Below are positions 15,840-25,847 of a stretch of DNA of 64,000 nt, piece by piece (positions within the stretch are counted from its first letter, which is position 1; every line of letters starts with the position of its first letter). Origin of the DNA: Bradyrhizobium neotropicale (GTDB taxonomy: Bacteria; Pseudomonadota; Alphaproteobacteria; Rhizobiales; Xanthobacteraceae); NCBI RefSeq assembly GCF_001641695.1, contig NZ_LSEF01000073.1, positions 19,754 to 83,753 on the forward strand, given 5' to 3'. Both the position numbers and the translations under genes were made by a program. The notes under the pieces were generated by a model. It was not told where the DNA came from and did no database searches. It was given only the letters and a program-made list of their open reading frames with translations.

Positions 15840-17159
15840 TCAGCGATAGATGCGCTTCAGCTGGCGCTCGGCTTCCACCATCGCGCCCTTCGCATCCTTG
15901 GAGCCGGTGCAATAGTTGGCGAACATGTCGACGACGATGAAGTCGGCGATTGCGGTTGCCGCCTTCTCGCCGACCGTGCCGATGCCGGACGCCGGCAGGG
16001 TGCGCTTCGAAGCCTGGGAGAACACGAAGTTCTTGGGATCCGCCGTCCAGATCGGCGCCGACTCATAGGCGTTCAAGGTCTGCGTCAGATAGCCTTGCGC
16101 GCCATCCAGCCACTTCTCGTAGTTTTCCTTCTCCAGCATGAAGGCGACGAAGGCCTTCGCCGCGTTCGGATATTTGGTGAAGTTGAAGGCGAGGATCGGC
16201 AGCGCAAGCTGCAGCTCGGTCGGCTTGCCGATCGGCCCTACCGGCCAAAGCGCGTGATAGGTGTCCTCGGCAAGCTCCTTCTTGGTCGGATCGGTCTTGG
16301 CGGCCACGTAGATCGAGATGCCGTTCGCCGTGCAATAGAGCTCGCCGGCGAGGAACGCCTTGTTGTTGGAGGAATCGTTCCAGGACGGCGTGCCCGGGAT
16401 GAAGCTCTCGTACAGCGCCTTGCAATATTCCAGCGCCTTTGCCGTCTCCGGCGAGTTGATGATGATCTTGTCGTTCTGGTCGACCGTGTAGGCGCCGTGC
16501 CCCCACAGCACCCAGTGCAGCCACGAATTGGCGTCGCCCGACGCATGGCCGAGAGCGAAGCCGGCCGGCGTGTTGTTCGCCTTGAGGGCCTTGCACATCT
16601 CGAGGAAGCTGGGGAAGTCCTTCGGGAACTCCTTGAAGCCCGCCTTGTCGAGCGCCGACTTGCGGTAGGTCATGTAACCGCCGTTGGTCGCGACGGGAAT
16701 GCCGAGCCAGTCGTCGCCGAGCTTGCAGGTCTTGGCGGCCGCATCCGTCCAGCCGCCATATTTCTTGCCGAGATAATCGGCGACGTCGTTCATCTTCAGC
16801 ACTTTGGTGGGGAAGAGCTGCGGCAGCGTGTGCAAGCCCCAGGCGAGATCGAGCCCGGAGCCGGTATTGGCTGCAACCGAAGCCTTCGGCTGCACGTCCT
16901 CGAAGGATTCGCTGAACACGTTCATCTCGGTGCCGGTCGCTGTCTTGAACGCTGCGACCATTGCGTTGAACGCATCGTCCTCCTGCGGCACGAAACGCTT
17001 CCAGCGCATCACGGTCAGCTTGGCGCCCGGCTCCGCCTTCCACGGCGAGCTCTGCGCCCAGGCCTTGGCGAACTCGAACAGTGCCGGCCCAGTCAGCATG
17101 CCGGTGGCAGCCAGAGCCGTTCCGCCTTGAAGCAGAGTCCGGCGGGTAAAGTCTTGCAT
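15840..17159 (-). CDS. Extracellular solute-binding protein (family 1), Tat-exported
   Basis: A 439-residue periplasmic sugar-binding protein. The N-terminus carries a twin-arginine signal, FTRRTLLQGGTALAATGML, with a likely cleavage after AKAWA. The mature start SPWKAEPGAKLTVMRWKRF and the FPSFLEMCKAL and TYRKSALDKAGF segments are typical of cluster-1 sugar binders. It is second in the leftward operon, between the ATPase gene and the permease genes, and is followed by a stabilising stem-loop. The ligand is probably the sugar or aldonate degraded by the cluster. Confidence 0.88.
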   Translation of the reverse strand: MQDFTRRTLLQGGTALAATGMLTGPALFEFAKAWAQSSPWKAEPGAKLTVMRWKRFVPQEDDAFNAMVAAFKTATGTEMNVFSESFEDVQPKASVAANTGSGLDLAWGLHTLPQLFPTKVLKMNDVADYLGKKYGGWTDAAAKTCKLGDDWLGIPVATNGGYMTYRKSALDKAGFKEFPKDFPSFLEMCKALKANNTPAGFALGHASGDANSWLHWVLWGHGAYTVDQNDKIIINSPETAKALEYCKALYESFIPGTPSWNDSSNNKAFLAGELYCTANGISIYVAAKTDPTKKELAEDTYHALWPVGPIGKPTELQLALPILAFNFTKYPNAAKAFVAFMLEKENYEKWLDGAQGYLTQTLNAYESAPIWTADPKNFVFSQASKRTLPASGIGTVGEKAATAIADFIVVDMFANYCTGSKDAKGAMVEAERQLKRIYR

Positions 17160-17205
17160 GTCGTCCTCCCTGTGATGCTTTTTATTGTCTTGCTATGGTC
17201 TTGCG

Positions 17206-18273
<1,068 letters not shown>

Positions 18274-18419
18274 CTAGCTCCCTCCTCACGAATCCACGAC
18301 GCCCCTAGCGCCGCGACCGTCTTGTTCTTTCAGGCTTCACCGACCGAAGCCCGATCTTAACGGGCGACATTGTCGGCAGTTTGTGCGGTTTTGGCAATTT
18401 GTCTTTGGTTAGTATTTGC

Positions 18420-18433
18420 TGGTAGCGCTGTCA
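18420..18433. promoter_or_regulatory. Putative LacI-family operator in the divergent control region
   Basis: TGGTAGCGCTGTCA fits the palindromic LacI-type pattern centred on GCGC and differs at four positions from the site at 19550-19563. It lies between the ATPase gene and the LacI gene, 43 bp before the chosen LacI start, so it could control both directions. Confidence 0.6.
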
Positions 18434-18475
18434 ACGTTCCTTTGTTTGCGGGAGGGCCTGTGCTATGAGCAGCAA

Positions 18476-19552
18476 ATGGGTCGAAAGCGCACCAAGTCAG
18501 GCAAAATCCGGCTGGCGGAAGTCGCCGAGCTTGCCGGCGTCAGCCCGATCACGGCCTCCCGCTTCTTCCGCAATCCCGAGGCCTTGTCGGTCGCCAAGCG
18601 GGCCCGGGTCGAAAGCGCCGCCAAGGAGCTCGGCTATGTGCCGAACCTCGCGGCGCGCGCGCTGGCCTCGCAGCGCACCGAGGTGATCGGCGTCCTAATC
18701 CCCTCGCTCACCAACAACGTGTTCTCGGACGTGCTGCGCGGCATCTATGATGCCTCCGAAGGCAGCCGCTATTCGATCCAGCTCTCCAACACCCGCTACA
18801 GCATCCTCCAGGAGGAGAGACTGTTGCGGCTATTTCTGGCGCAGAAGCCGGCCGGGCTGATCGTCACAGGGATCGACCAGACCGCGGAATCACGCGCGAT
18901 GATGGAGGCGGCCGACTGCCCGATCGTGCAGATCATGGAGCTCGGACCCAGTCCCGTCGACATGATGATCGGCTTTTCGCACTATGATGCAGCGCGCGCG
19001 GCGGTTGCGCACTTGTTCGCGCAGGGCTGTCGCCGGATTGGATTCGTGGGGGCGCGCATGGACCCGCGGGTGCAGCGGCGGCTCGACGGCTATGTCTCGG
19101 CCATGAAGGACACCGCGCTGTACGAGCAGCGTCTCGTCGTCACGACCGCCACACCGACCTCGGTGACGCTCGGCGGCGCCCTGTTCGCCGATCTGCTGGC
19201 GCGGGAGCCTGGCATCGATGGGGTGTTCTGCGCCAACGACGACCTCGCGCTCGGCGTGCTGTTTGAATGCCGTCGCCGGGAGATCGAAGTGCCCGAGCAG
19301 ATCGCGATCGTCGGCTTCAACGATCTCGAATTCATGGCAAGCACCGTCCCCACCCTGACCAGCGTGCGCACCAACCGCTATGAGATGGGCCGCACCGCCG
19401 CCACGATGCTGGTCGAGGCGATCGAAGGACGGCGACCGGAGGAGCCGGTGCTCGATCTCGGCTTCAAGGTGATCGAACGGCAGAGCTCGCTGGCGCAGCG
19501 CGCGGAGAGCCAGCCAATGGTGTCCGAACTGGTGGCGGATCGAACAAAATGA
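18476..19552 (+). CDS. LacI-family transcriptional regulator
   Basis: A 358-residue regulator. Residues of about 11-35 form the LacI helix-turn-helix and hinge entry (IRLAEVAELAGVSPITASRF), followed by RVESAAKELGYVPNLAARAL. The rest is a periplasmic-binding-protein-like sensor (GVLIPSLTNNVFSDVLRGIYD). The ATG at 18476 gives the standard N-terminus; GGAGGG at 18451-18456 is too far, and the local ribosome site is weak. It is flanked by an importer operon on one side and a sugar-acid dehydratase operon on the other, with matching operators before and directly after it. It probably represses both until a pathway intermediate binds. GntR is a well-known family member with a related role. Confidence 0.92.
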   Translation: MGRKRTKSGKIRLAEVAELAGVSPITASRFFRNPEALSVAKRARVESAAKELGYVPNLAARALASQRTEVIGVLIPSLTNNVFSDVLRGIYDASEGSRYSIQLSNTRYSILQEERLLRLFLAQKPAGLIVTGIDQTAESRAMMEAADCPIVQIMELGPSPVDMMIGFSHYDAARAAVAHLFAQGCRRIGFVGARMDPRVQRRLDGYVSAMKDTALYEQRLVVTTATPTSVTLGGALFADLLAREPGIDGVFCANDDLALGVLFECRRREIEVPEQIAIVGFNDLEFMASTVPTLTSVRTNRYEMGRTAATMLVEAIEGRRPEEPVLDLGFKVIERQSSLAQRAESQPMVSELVADRTK

Positions 19553-19563
19553 TAGCGTTACCA
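19550..19563. promoter_or_regulatory. Putative LacI-family operator overlapping the lacI-like stop codon
   Basis: TGATAGCGTTACCA matches the 18420-18433 site to the common pattern TGRTAGCGYTRYCA. Its first three bases are the TGA stop of the regulator gene. It lies about 136 bp before the dehydratase start, so it is well placed to repress a promoter of the rightward operon. Confidence 0.6.
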
Positions 19564-19698
19564 ACCGCCCATGACTAGTATCGCACTTGTGAGGAAATGA
19601 CCCGCCGCGGCAAACGATCCATCGTCCGCGCCGTTGGGCATCGCACAAGCCGACAACGCAAGACCGACGCCAGTGCGTTTGCATTGCAGGAGAGACCA

Positions 19699-21528
19699 AT
19701 GACAAAAAAACCAACCAACGGGCAAGCGCCCGCCAGCAACGGCAGTCGCCGGCACCTTCGTTCCCAGGAATGGTTCAACAACCCGCATAATCCCGGCATG
19801 ACCGCGCTCTATATGGAGCGCTATCTCAATTACGGCCTCACCCGTGCCGAGCTGCAGTCCGGCAAGCCGATCATCGGCATCGCGCAGACCGGCAACGACC
19901 TCTCCCCCTGCAACCGCCACCATATCGAGCTCGCCCATCGCGTCCGCGAAGGCATCCGCGAGGCCGGCGGCATCGCGATGGAATTTCCAACCCATCCGAT
20001 CCAGGAGACCGGCAAGCGCCCGACCGCGGCGCTCGATCGCAACCTTGCCTATCTCGGCCTGGTCGAGATCCTGTACGGCTATCCGCTCGACGGCGTCGTG
20101 CTGACCACCGGCTGCGACAAGACCACGCCGGCCTGCATGATGGCGGCCGCCACCGTGAACCTGCCGGCGATCGTGCTGTCGGGCGGCCCGATGCTCAACG
20201 GCTGGCACGACGGCGAGCGCACCGGCTCCGGCACCATCGTCTGGAAGTCGCGCGAGCGGCTCGCCGCCGGCGAGATCGACTATGAGGAGTTCATGGAGAT
20301 CGTGGCGTCGTCGGCGCCCTCGGTCGGCCATTGCAACACCATGGGCACCGCCTCGACCATGAACGGGCTTGCCGAAGCCCTGGGCTTCTCGCTGCCGGGC
20401 TGCGCGGCGATCCCGGCGCCCTATCGCGAGCGCGGCCAGATCGCCTACGAGACGGGCAAGCGCATCGTCGAGATGGTCTGGGAGGATCTGAAGCCCTCGG
20501 ACATCCTGACCCGCAAGGCGTTCGAGAACTGCATCGTGATCAACTCGGCGATCGGCGGCTCGACCAACGCGCCGATCCACATCAACGCGCTGGCGCGCCA
20601 CATCGGCGTGGAGCTGTCGATCGACGACTGGCAGAAATACGGCCACGGCGTGCCGCTGCTCGTCAACATGCAGCCGGCCGGCTTCTATCTCGGCGAGGAA
20701 TTTCACCGCGCCGGCGGCATACCGGCTGTGGTGCGCGAGCTGATGCAGCACAAGCGCATCCATGAGGACGCGGTCACGGTTAACGGCCGCGGCATTGGCG
20801 AGAACTGCAAGGATGCGCCCAAGCCCGACAACGACGTGATCTGGAATTACGACAAGCCGCTGGTGAAGGACGCCGGCTTCCTTGTGCTGAGAGGCAACCT
20901 GTTCGACTCCGCGATCATGAAGACCAGCGTGATCTCCAAGGAGTTTCGCGACCGCTACCTCAGCAACCCGAAGGACCTCAACGCCTTCGAGGGCCGCGCC
21001 ATCGTGTTCGAGGGGCCCGAGGACTATCACGAGCGGATCGACGATCCCTCGCTCGACATCGACGAGCGCTGTGTGCTGTTCATCCGCGGCACCGGCCCGA
21101 TCGGCTATCCCGGCGGCGCCGAGGTCGTGAACATGCAGCCACCCGCGGCGCTGATCAAACGCGGCATCCTGTCCCTGCCCTGCATCGGCGACGGCCGCCA
21201 GTCCGGCACCTCGGGCTCGCCGTCGATCCTCAACGCCTCGCCGGAAGCCGCCGCCAATGGCGGGCTCGCGATTCTCAAGACCGGCGACAAGGTGCGCATC
21301 GACCTCAACAAGGGCAGCGCCAACATCCTGATCTCCGACGACGAGGTGAAGAAGCGCCACGCCGAGCTGACGGCCAATGGCGGCTTCAAGCATCCGCCGA
21401 ACCAGACGCCCTGGCAGGAGATCTATCGCAACACCGTCGGCCAGCAGTCGACCGGGGCCTGCATGGAGCTCGCCACGCGCTATCAGAACGTCGCCGGCAC
21501 ATTCGGTGTGGCGCGGGACAACCACTAG
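19699..21528 (+). CDS. IlvD/Edd family sugar-acid dehydratase, D-xylonate dehydratase-like
   Basis: A 609-residue Fe-S dehydratase that removes water from an aldonate to give a 2-keto-3-deoxy acid. Cluster and active-site landmarks are GNDLSPCNRHH, LTTGCDKTTPACMMAA and SVGHCNTMGTAST. From memory it strongly resembles Caulobacter XylD in RSQEWFNNPHN, DGVVLTTGCDK, GNLFDSAIMK and the C-terminal NH. The start is ATG 19699 with AGGAG at 19688-19692; upstream codons in frame are discarded. It is first in the rightward operon and would feed a keto-deoxy acid to the SDRs here or to the KDG kinase of the divergent arm. Whether the substrate has five or six carbons is open. Confidence 0.88.
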   Translation: MTKKPTNGQAPASNGSRRHLRSQEWFNNPHNPGMTALYMERYLNYGLTRAELQSGKPIIGIAQTGNDLSPCNRHHIELAHRVREGIREAGGIAMEFPTHPIQETGKRPTAALDRNLAYLGLVEILYGYPLDGVVLTTGCDKTTPACMMAAATVNLPAIVLSGGPMLNGWHDGERTGSGTIVWKSRERLAAGEIDYEEFMEIVASSAPSVGHCNTMGTASTMNGLAEALGFSLPGCAAIPAPYRERGQIAYETGKRIVEMVWEDLKPSDILTRKAFENCIVINSAIGGSTNAPIHINALARHIGVELSIDDWQKYGHGVPLLVNMQPAGFYLGEEFHRAGGIPAVVRELMQHKRIHEDAVTVNGRGIGENCKDAPKPDNDVIWNYDKPLVKDAGFLVLRGNLFDSAIMKTSVISKEFRDRYLSNPKDLNAFEGRAIVFEGPEDYHERIDDPSLDIDERCVLFIRGTGPIGYPGGAEVVNMQPPAALIKRGILSLPCIGDGRQSGTSGSPSILNASPEAAANGGLAILKTGDKVRIDLNKGSANILISDDEVKKRHAELTANGGFKHPPNQTPWQEIYRNTVGQQSTGACMELATRYQNVAGTFGVARDNH

Positions 21529-21537
21529 CAACGACAT

Positions 21538-21625
21538 CGTCATTGCGAGCGAAGCGAAGCAATCCAGAGTTATCTCCGCGGAGACACCCTGGATTGCGTC
21601 GTCGCAAGCGCTCCTCGCAATGACG
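21538..21625. repeat. Dispersed palindromic repeat with CGTCATTGCGAGCG end
   Basis: CGTCATTGCGAGCGAAGCG at the left pairs with CGCTCCTCGCAATGACG at the right, and CAATCCAGAG pairs loosely with CCCTGGATTG inside. It sits between the dehydratase and SDR genes of one operon, so the operon tolerates or uses it as a processing hairpin. Confidence 0.7.
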
Positions 21626-21662
21626 AGCCAACAGACACATTCAAGGTGAGGAGAACAAGAAA

Positions 21663-22394
21663 ATGGCAGACCGCCTCAAGGGAAAACGCGCCGTTGTCAC
21701 CGCCGCAGCCGCGGGCATCGGGCGTGCATGCGCAATCGCATTCGCGCGTGAAGGCGCAACCGTGATCGCCACCGACATCAACGAGAGCGGCATCGCCAGC
21801 CTCGGCAAGGAGGGCATCGCCGAGACGGCCAAGCTCGACGTTCGCAACAGCGCCGACGTCAACGCCTTCGCCAAGCGCATCGGCAAGGTCGATATCCTGC
21901 TCAACGCGGCGGGCTTCGTGCACCACGGCACCATCCTGGACTGCTCGGAAGAGGATTGGGATTTTTCGTTCGACCTCAACGTCAAGTCCATGCACCGGAC
22001 CATCAAGGCGTTTCTGCCGGCAATGCTGGCCGGCGGGGGCGGCAGCATTGTCAACATCTCGTCCTGCGCGGCGCTCAGGCCACCGGCCAATCGTTATGCC
22101 TACAGCGCATCCAAGGCGGCAGTGTCGCTCTTGACGCGCGCGGTTGCGCTCGACTTCATCACGCAAGGCATCCGCTGCAACAGCATCTGCCCCGGCACCG
22201 TCGAGACACCGTCGATGCTCGACCGTGCCGCCGCCCAGGGCCCGCAGGGCAAGGAGATGTTCATCTCCCGACAGAAGATGGGTCGGCTCGGCACCGCGGA
22301 GGAAATCGCGGCCATGGCCGTCTATCTCGGCAGCGACGAAAGCGCGTTCACCACCGGCGTCGACCTCGTCGTCGACGGCGGCTACATGCTCTGA
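21663..22394 (+). CDS. SDR oxidoreductase, BDH2 / 2-keto-3-deoxy-L-fuconate dehydrogenase-like
   Basis: A 243-residue classical SDR. The cofactor loop is TAAAAGIG, with alanine in place of the first glycine, and the catalytic residues are S133/S134, Y147 and K151 (YSASK). The run TQGIRCNSICPGTVETPS and GRLGTAEEIAAMAVYL match the DHRS6/BDH2 group, whose bacterial members oxidise 2-keto-3-deoxy-L-fuconate. An AGGAG about 9 bases upstream supports ATG 21663. Lying after the dehydratase, it could oxidise the keto-deoxy acid produced there. A 3-hydroxybutyrate dehydrogenase role is possible but does not fit the neighbours. Confidence 0.82.
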   Translation: MADRLKGKRAVVTAAAAGIGRACAIAFAREGATVIATDINESGIASLGKEGIAETAKLDVRNSADVNAFAKRIGKVDILLNAAGFVHHGTILDCSEEDWDFSFDLNVKSMHRTIKAFLPAMLAGGGGSIVNISSCAALRPPANRYAYSASKAAVSLLTRAVALDFITQGIRCNSICPGTVETPSMLDRAAAQGPQGKEMFISRQKMGRLGTAEEIAAMAVYLGSDESAFTTGVDLVVDGGYML

Positions 22395-22399
22395 TCACG

Positions 22400-22496
22400 C
22401 CTCATCCCGAGAAGGCGCGACCAGCTCCGTCTCGAGGGATGGGCCACGAGCTTCATGGTTCGAGACGCTCGCAAAAGCGGGCTCCTCACCATGAGG
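22400..22496. repeat. Dispersed palindromic repeat (CCTCAT ends)
   Basis: CCTCATCCCGAG at the left end and CTCCTCACCATGAGG at the right enclose inverted CGTCTCGAGGGATG and TTCGAGACGC blocks. It is related to the element at 5101-5210. It lies between the two SDR genes. Confidence 0.6.
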
Positions 22497-22517
22497 GATA
22501 GAGAACGGGGATTCTGC

Positions 22518-23264
22518 ATGAACAAGATCGATCTGAACGGCCGCGTTGCCATCGTCACGGGCGGCGCGCAGGGCTTTGGCCGCGCCATCGCCGAACGTTT
22601 CGTCGCCTCCGGCGCCAAGGTCGCGATCTGGGATTTTGATGCGAACCTGGCCGAGAAGACTGCCAAGGAGATCGGCGGCGACGCGCGCGTCTTCAAGGTC
22701 GACATCACTGACACTGCCGCAGTCGAGCAGGCGCGCGATGCCACTTTGGCTGCCTTCGGCAAGATCGACATCCTCGTCAACAATGCCGGTATCGCCGGCG
22801 TCAACAAGAGCGTCTGGGAGACCGACCTCGAGGAATGGCGGAAAGTCCTGCGCATCAACCTCGACGGCCCCTTCATCTGTTGCAAGGCGATCGTGCCCGC
22901 GATGCTCAAGCAGAAATACGGGCGGATCGTGAACATCGCCTCGATCGCCGGCAAGGAAGGCAATCCCAACGCGGCGCACTACTCGGCCTCCAAGGCCGGA
23001 CTGATCGCGCTGACGAAATCGCTCGGCAAGGAGCTCGCCGCGCATGACATCCTCGTGAATGCGGTGACGCCGGCCGCGGCGAAAACCGCGATCTTCGACC
23101 AGATGACGCAGCAGCATATCGACTTCATGCTGTCAAAAATCCCGAAGGGTCGCTTCGTGCTGGTGGAAGAGCTTGCCGCGATGGTGGCCTGGCTTGCATC
23201 CGAAGATTGTGCCTTCTCCACCGGCGCGGTGTTTGATATTTCCGGTGGCCGGGCGACCTACTGA
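22518..23264 (+). CDS. SDR family oxidoreductase (FabG-like)
   Basis: A 248-residue classical SDR. The cofactor motif is TGGAQGFG (14-21), NNAG follows, and the active site includes NIASIAG and YSASKAG. The start is ATG 22518; codons in frame upstream belong to the palindromic repeat. Members of this group reduce or oxidise sugars, sugar acids or 3-oxoacyl groups. In this cluster a sugar or aldonate dehydrogenase is most likely, perhaps supplying the aldonate for the dehydratase. The final glycine-rich DISGGRATY end is typical. Confidence 0.82.
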   Translation: MNKIDLNGRVAIVTGGAQGFGRAIAERFVASGAKVAIWDFDANLAEKTAKEIGGDARVFKVDITDTAAVEQARDATLAAFGKIDILVNNAGIAGVNKSVWETDLEEWRKVLRINLDGPFICCKAIVPAMLKQKYGRIVNIASIAGKEGNPNAAHYSASKAGLIALTKSLGKELAAHDILVNAVTPAAAKTAIFDQMTQQHIDFMLSKIPKGRFVLVEELAAMVAWLASEDCAFSTGAVFDISGGRATY

Positions 23265-23292
23265 GACATTGGACGCCCTTAAGGGGGCGACC

Positions 23293-24447
23293 ATGGGGCT
23301 TGCACGTCGGGATTTTGTAAAGCTCGCAGCGGGAGCGTGCGCGCTGCCGCTCGTTGGCCCTGCCTTCGCGCAACTGGCGCCCAATCCCCCGAACATCCGT
23401 CCGCCATCGCCGGCCGAGCGCGGCGCGATGGCGCGGCTGGCGCGCGCCTTCATGGACAAGTACGACGTGCCGGCGCTGTCCTTCGCCATCGGCTATGCCG
23501 GCGCGATCGTCCACCAGGACGCACTCGGTCTTGCCGATCGCGAGCGCAACGAGGCGGTGACGCCGCGGCATCTGTTCCGGATCGCCAGCGTCAGCAAGAT
23601 GATCACTTCGGTCACGATCTTCCGCCTGATCGAGGAGAACCGCGTCAAGCTGTCGGACCGGGTGTTCGGCCCTGGTGCGATCCTCGGCACCGACTACGGG
23701 CAGCCGCCCTACTCCGCCGGCATCGACCAGATCACGCTCGAGCACCTGTTGACGCACACCGCCGGCGGCTGGAGCAACGACAACCGCGATCCCATGTTCA
23801 CGCATCCGCGGATGGATCACGCACAGCTCATCGCATGGACGCTCGCCAACCGGCCGCTCGATCGCCCGCCCGGCCAGCGCTACGCCTATTCCAACTTCGG
23901 CTATTGCGTGGTGGGTCGGATCATCGAGAAGCTCACCGGCCAGCCCTATGCGGATTACGTCCGCACTGAGGTGCTCGGCCGCTGCGGCGTCTCCGACATG
24001 TCGATCGCCGGCAACACCCGCGATCAGCGCCAGGCCGGCGAAGTCGCCTACTACAGCCAGGGCGAAAACCCCTACGACATGAACGTGAGGCGGATGGACT
24101 CTCACGGCGGCTGGATCGCGACGCCCGCCGATATCGTGCAGTTCCTGATGCATGTCGACGGCTACGCGAGGCCGGCAAACATCCTGCGGCCGCGGACCAT
24201 CCAGACCATGACAACAGCCCCCGCGGTCAGCCCGGATTACGCCAAGGGCTTTTGCGTCAACAAATCCGACAATTGGTGGCACAATGGCAGCCTGCCCGGC
24301 ACCAGCACGATTGCCGTGCGCACCCATGGCGGCTTCTGCTGGGCCGCCTTCACCAACACACGGCGCGGGAATTCCAACATGGACGGCGATCTCGACGAGC
24401 TCAACTGGAACATGGCGCGCCAGGTCGGCGAGTGGCGGGTGGCCTGA
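23293..24447 (+). CDS. Tat-exported serine hydrolase (beta-lactamase / esterase class C fold)
   Basis: A 384-residue serine hydrolase. The N-terminus ARRDFVKLAAGACALPLVGPAFA is a twin-arginine signal peptide. The nucleophile motif is S99-V-S-K102 (IASVSKM), and the second motif is YSN in YAYSNFGYCVVG. AAGGGGG five bases before ATG 23293 supports the start. The fold covers class C beta-lactamases, esterases, lactonases and D-aminopeptidases. As the last gene of the sugar-acid operon a periplasmic esterase or lactonase liberating the transported acid is possible. Antibiotic hydrolysis is not supported by the context. Confidence 0.82.
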   Translation: MGLARRDFVKLAAGACALPLVGPAFAQLAPNPPNIRPPSPAERGAMARLARAFMDKYDVPALSFAIGYAGAIVHQDALGLADRERNEAVTPRHLFRIASVSKMITSVTIFRLIEENRVKLSDRVFGPGAILGTDYGQPPYSAGIDQITLEHLLTHTAGGWSNDNRDPMFTHPRMDHAQLIAWTLANRPLDRPPGQRYAYSNFGYCVVGRIIEKLTGQPYADYVRTEVLGRCGVSDMSIAGNTRDQRQAGEVAYYSQGENPYDMNVRRMDSHGGWIATPADIVQFLMHVDGYARPANILRPRTIQTMTTAPAVSPDYAKGFCVNKSDNWWHNGSLPGTSTIAVRTHGGFCWAAFTNTRRGNSNMDGDLDELNWNMARQVGEWRVA

Positions 24448-24450
24448 GCC

Positions 24451-24843
24451 ATGATCCGGGAAGGTGGATGCCTGTGCGGCGCAGTGCGGTTCAAGGCAGA
24501 AGGCGAGCCGCTCAATGTCCGCATCTGCCACTGCCGCAACTGCCAGAAGGCGATGGGTTCGCCCTTCTTCGCCCGCGCGCAGTTCGATCAGAAGGCGCTG
24601 ACGGTCGAGGGCGACACCGCCCGCTATGCCTCATCGGAGCACATCGATCGCGTGTTCTGTACACGTTGCGGCACGCGCCTGTTCGCCTGGCGACGCAACG
24701 GTACGCTCGCGGGCGTGGCGCTGGCGACATTCGACGACCGTAACGCCTTCGCACCGACCGAGCACATCTGGGTCTCGGAAAAGATCGCCTGGCTGAAGCT
24801 CGACGACGGCCTGCCGCAATATTCGACGACGATCCCGGCGTGA
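24451..24843 (+). CDS. GFA family zinc-binding protein
   Basis: A 130-residue protein of the glutathione-dependent formaldehyde-activating (GFA/CENP-V) fold. Zinc ligands appear as GGCLCGAVRF (CxC), ICHCRNCQKAMGSPF (CxxC) and FCTRCGTRL (CxxC). The fold is structural and many members have no known reaction. It starts 3 bp after the serine hydrolase stop, so it is co-transcribed with the sugar-acid operon, though a link in function is not evident. Confidence 0.85.
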   Translation: MIREGGCLCGAVRFKAEGEPLNVRICHCRNCQKAMGSPFFARAQFDQKALTVEGDTARYASSEHIDRVFCTRCGTRLFAWRRNGTLAGVALATFDDRNAFAPTEHIWVSEKIAWLKLDDGLPQYSTTIPA

Positions 24844-24845
24844 CG

Positions 24846-25757
24846 TCAGGATTGGCTTGACGCGGACGCGCTCGCGGCCTGAATGCGCGTCCCCGTTGTC
24901 GTGGCGATCCAGATTCCGGCAAAGACCGCGACGATGCCGGCTGCCAGATTCCAGCGCAGCGGCTCCTGCAGCAGCCAGGCGCCGACCAGCGACGCCGTGA
25001 TCGGATTGACCGTCACCGAGATCGCCACGCGAGTCGGCGTCGTTCGCTCCAGCGCGAAGGCCCAAAGATAGAACGTCAGCGCCGCGCCGAAGGCGCCGAG
25101 ATAGAAGGCCGCCAGCCATTGCGGCGCACCGAAGCCCGCGACCGGGGCAAAGCTGCCGCGGAGATAGGAGAGCAGGATGAGGCAGGCCGCGCCCGCCGCC
25201 ATGCTCATCGTCGTGAAGCCGATCGGACTGGAGCGGCGGATCAGCGGCTTCGACCAGATGCCATACAGTGCCATGCAGAGCGCGGCGGCGACCATCAAGA
25301 GATCACCACGCCAGGCGCCTGCAGGCGCCGAGGTCAGGTCGGTAAGCAGCGCGACCGCAACCCCCAATGTCGCCACCACAACGCCGACGGATTTGCGCAG
25401 TGTCAGCGCTTCGCTGCCGAGCGCGGCCCCGATCACCAGCGTCAGCAGCGGTAGCGTCGACAGGGCGAGCGCACCGCGCGCGGCGGTCGTGAAGATGAGC
25501 GATGCATTGAACAGAATTGGAAACAGGGCGAAGAACAGAAAGCCGAGCCCGGCTGCGGCGGCCCAGTCCGCTCGCTGCGGCCAGCGATCGCCGCGCAGGA
25601 TCGTCAGCGGCAACAATGGCAAAAAGCCGATGCCGAAGCGGAACGAGCCGATCGCGAGCGGATCGATCGCACTGACGAGATAACGCGTGGCGCCGATCGA
25701 GGTGCCGCCCAGCGCACTCGACAGCACAGCGGCCAAGACGCCGGAGATCTCGCCCAT
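24846..25757 (-). CDS. DMT superfamily (EamA) transporter
   Basis: An inner-membrane protein of about 303 residues with ten predicted helices in two EamA repeats (LAAVLSSALGGTSIGATRYL in the first, GIWSKPLIRRSSPIGFTTMS in the second). EamA proteins export amino acids, nucleosides or other small metabolites. Start ATG 25757 has GGAAGG a few bases upstream, whereas ATG 25769 has none. The LysR gene lies divergently about 90 bp away, so it is the likely regulator. The 3-prime end faces the GFA gene with a 2-bp gap. Confidence 0.85.
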   Translation of the reverse strand: MGEISGVLAAVLSSALGGTSIGATRYLVSAIDPLAIGSFRFGIGFLPLLPLTILRGDRWPQRADWAAAAGLGFLFFALFPILFNASLIFTTAARGALALSTLPLLTLVIGAALGSEALTLRKSVGVVVATLGVAVALLTDLTSAPAGAWRGDLLMVAAALCMALYGIWSKPLIRRSSPIGFTTMSMAAGAACLILLSYLRGSFAPVAGFGAPQWLAAFYLGAFGAALTFYLWAFALERTTPTRVAISVTVNPITASLVGAWLLQEPLRWNLAAGIVAVFAGIWIATTTGTRIQAASASASSQS

Positions 25758-25847
25758 GTCCTTCCCCATTCACGATTATGCAAACAGCATAGGAGGCGCG
25801 CCGAAACAGGGAATGGAATTTCCGTCATGCTGGGATAACTTTTCATC

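Noticed and set aside
19558..21543. A 661-codon open frame antisense to the dehydratase
   Set aside because: Antisense shadow; the plus-strand product has all Fe-S dehydratase motifs.
23293..24447. Class C beta-lactamase (antibiotic resistance)
   Set aside because: SxxK and YxN alone are shared by esterases and peptidases; the gene is in a sugar-acid operon and lacks an AmpR-like neighbour.
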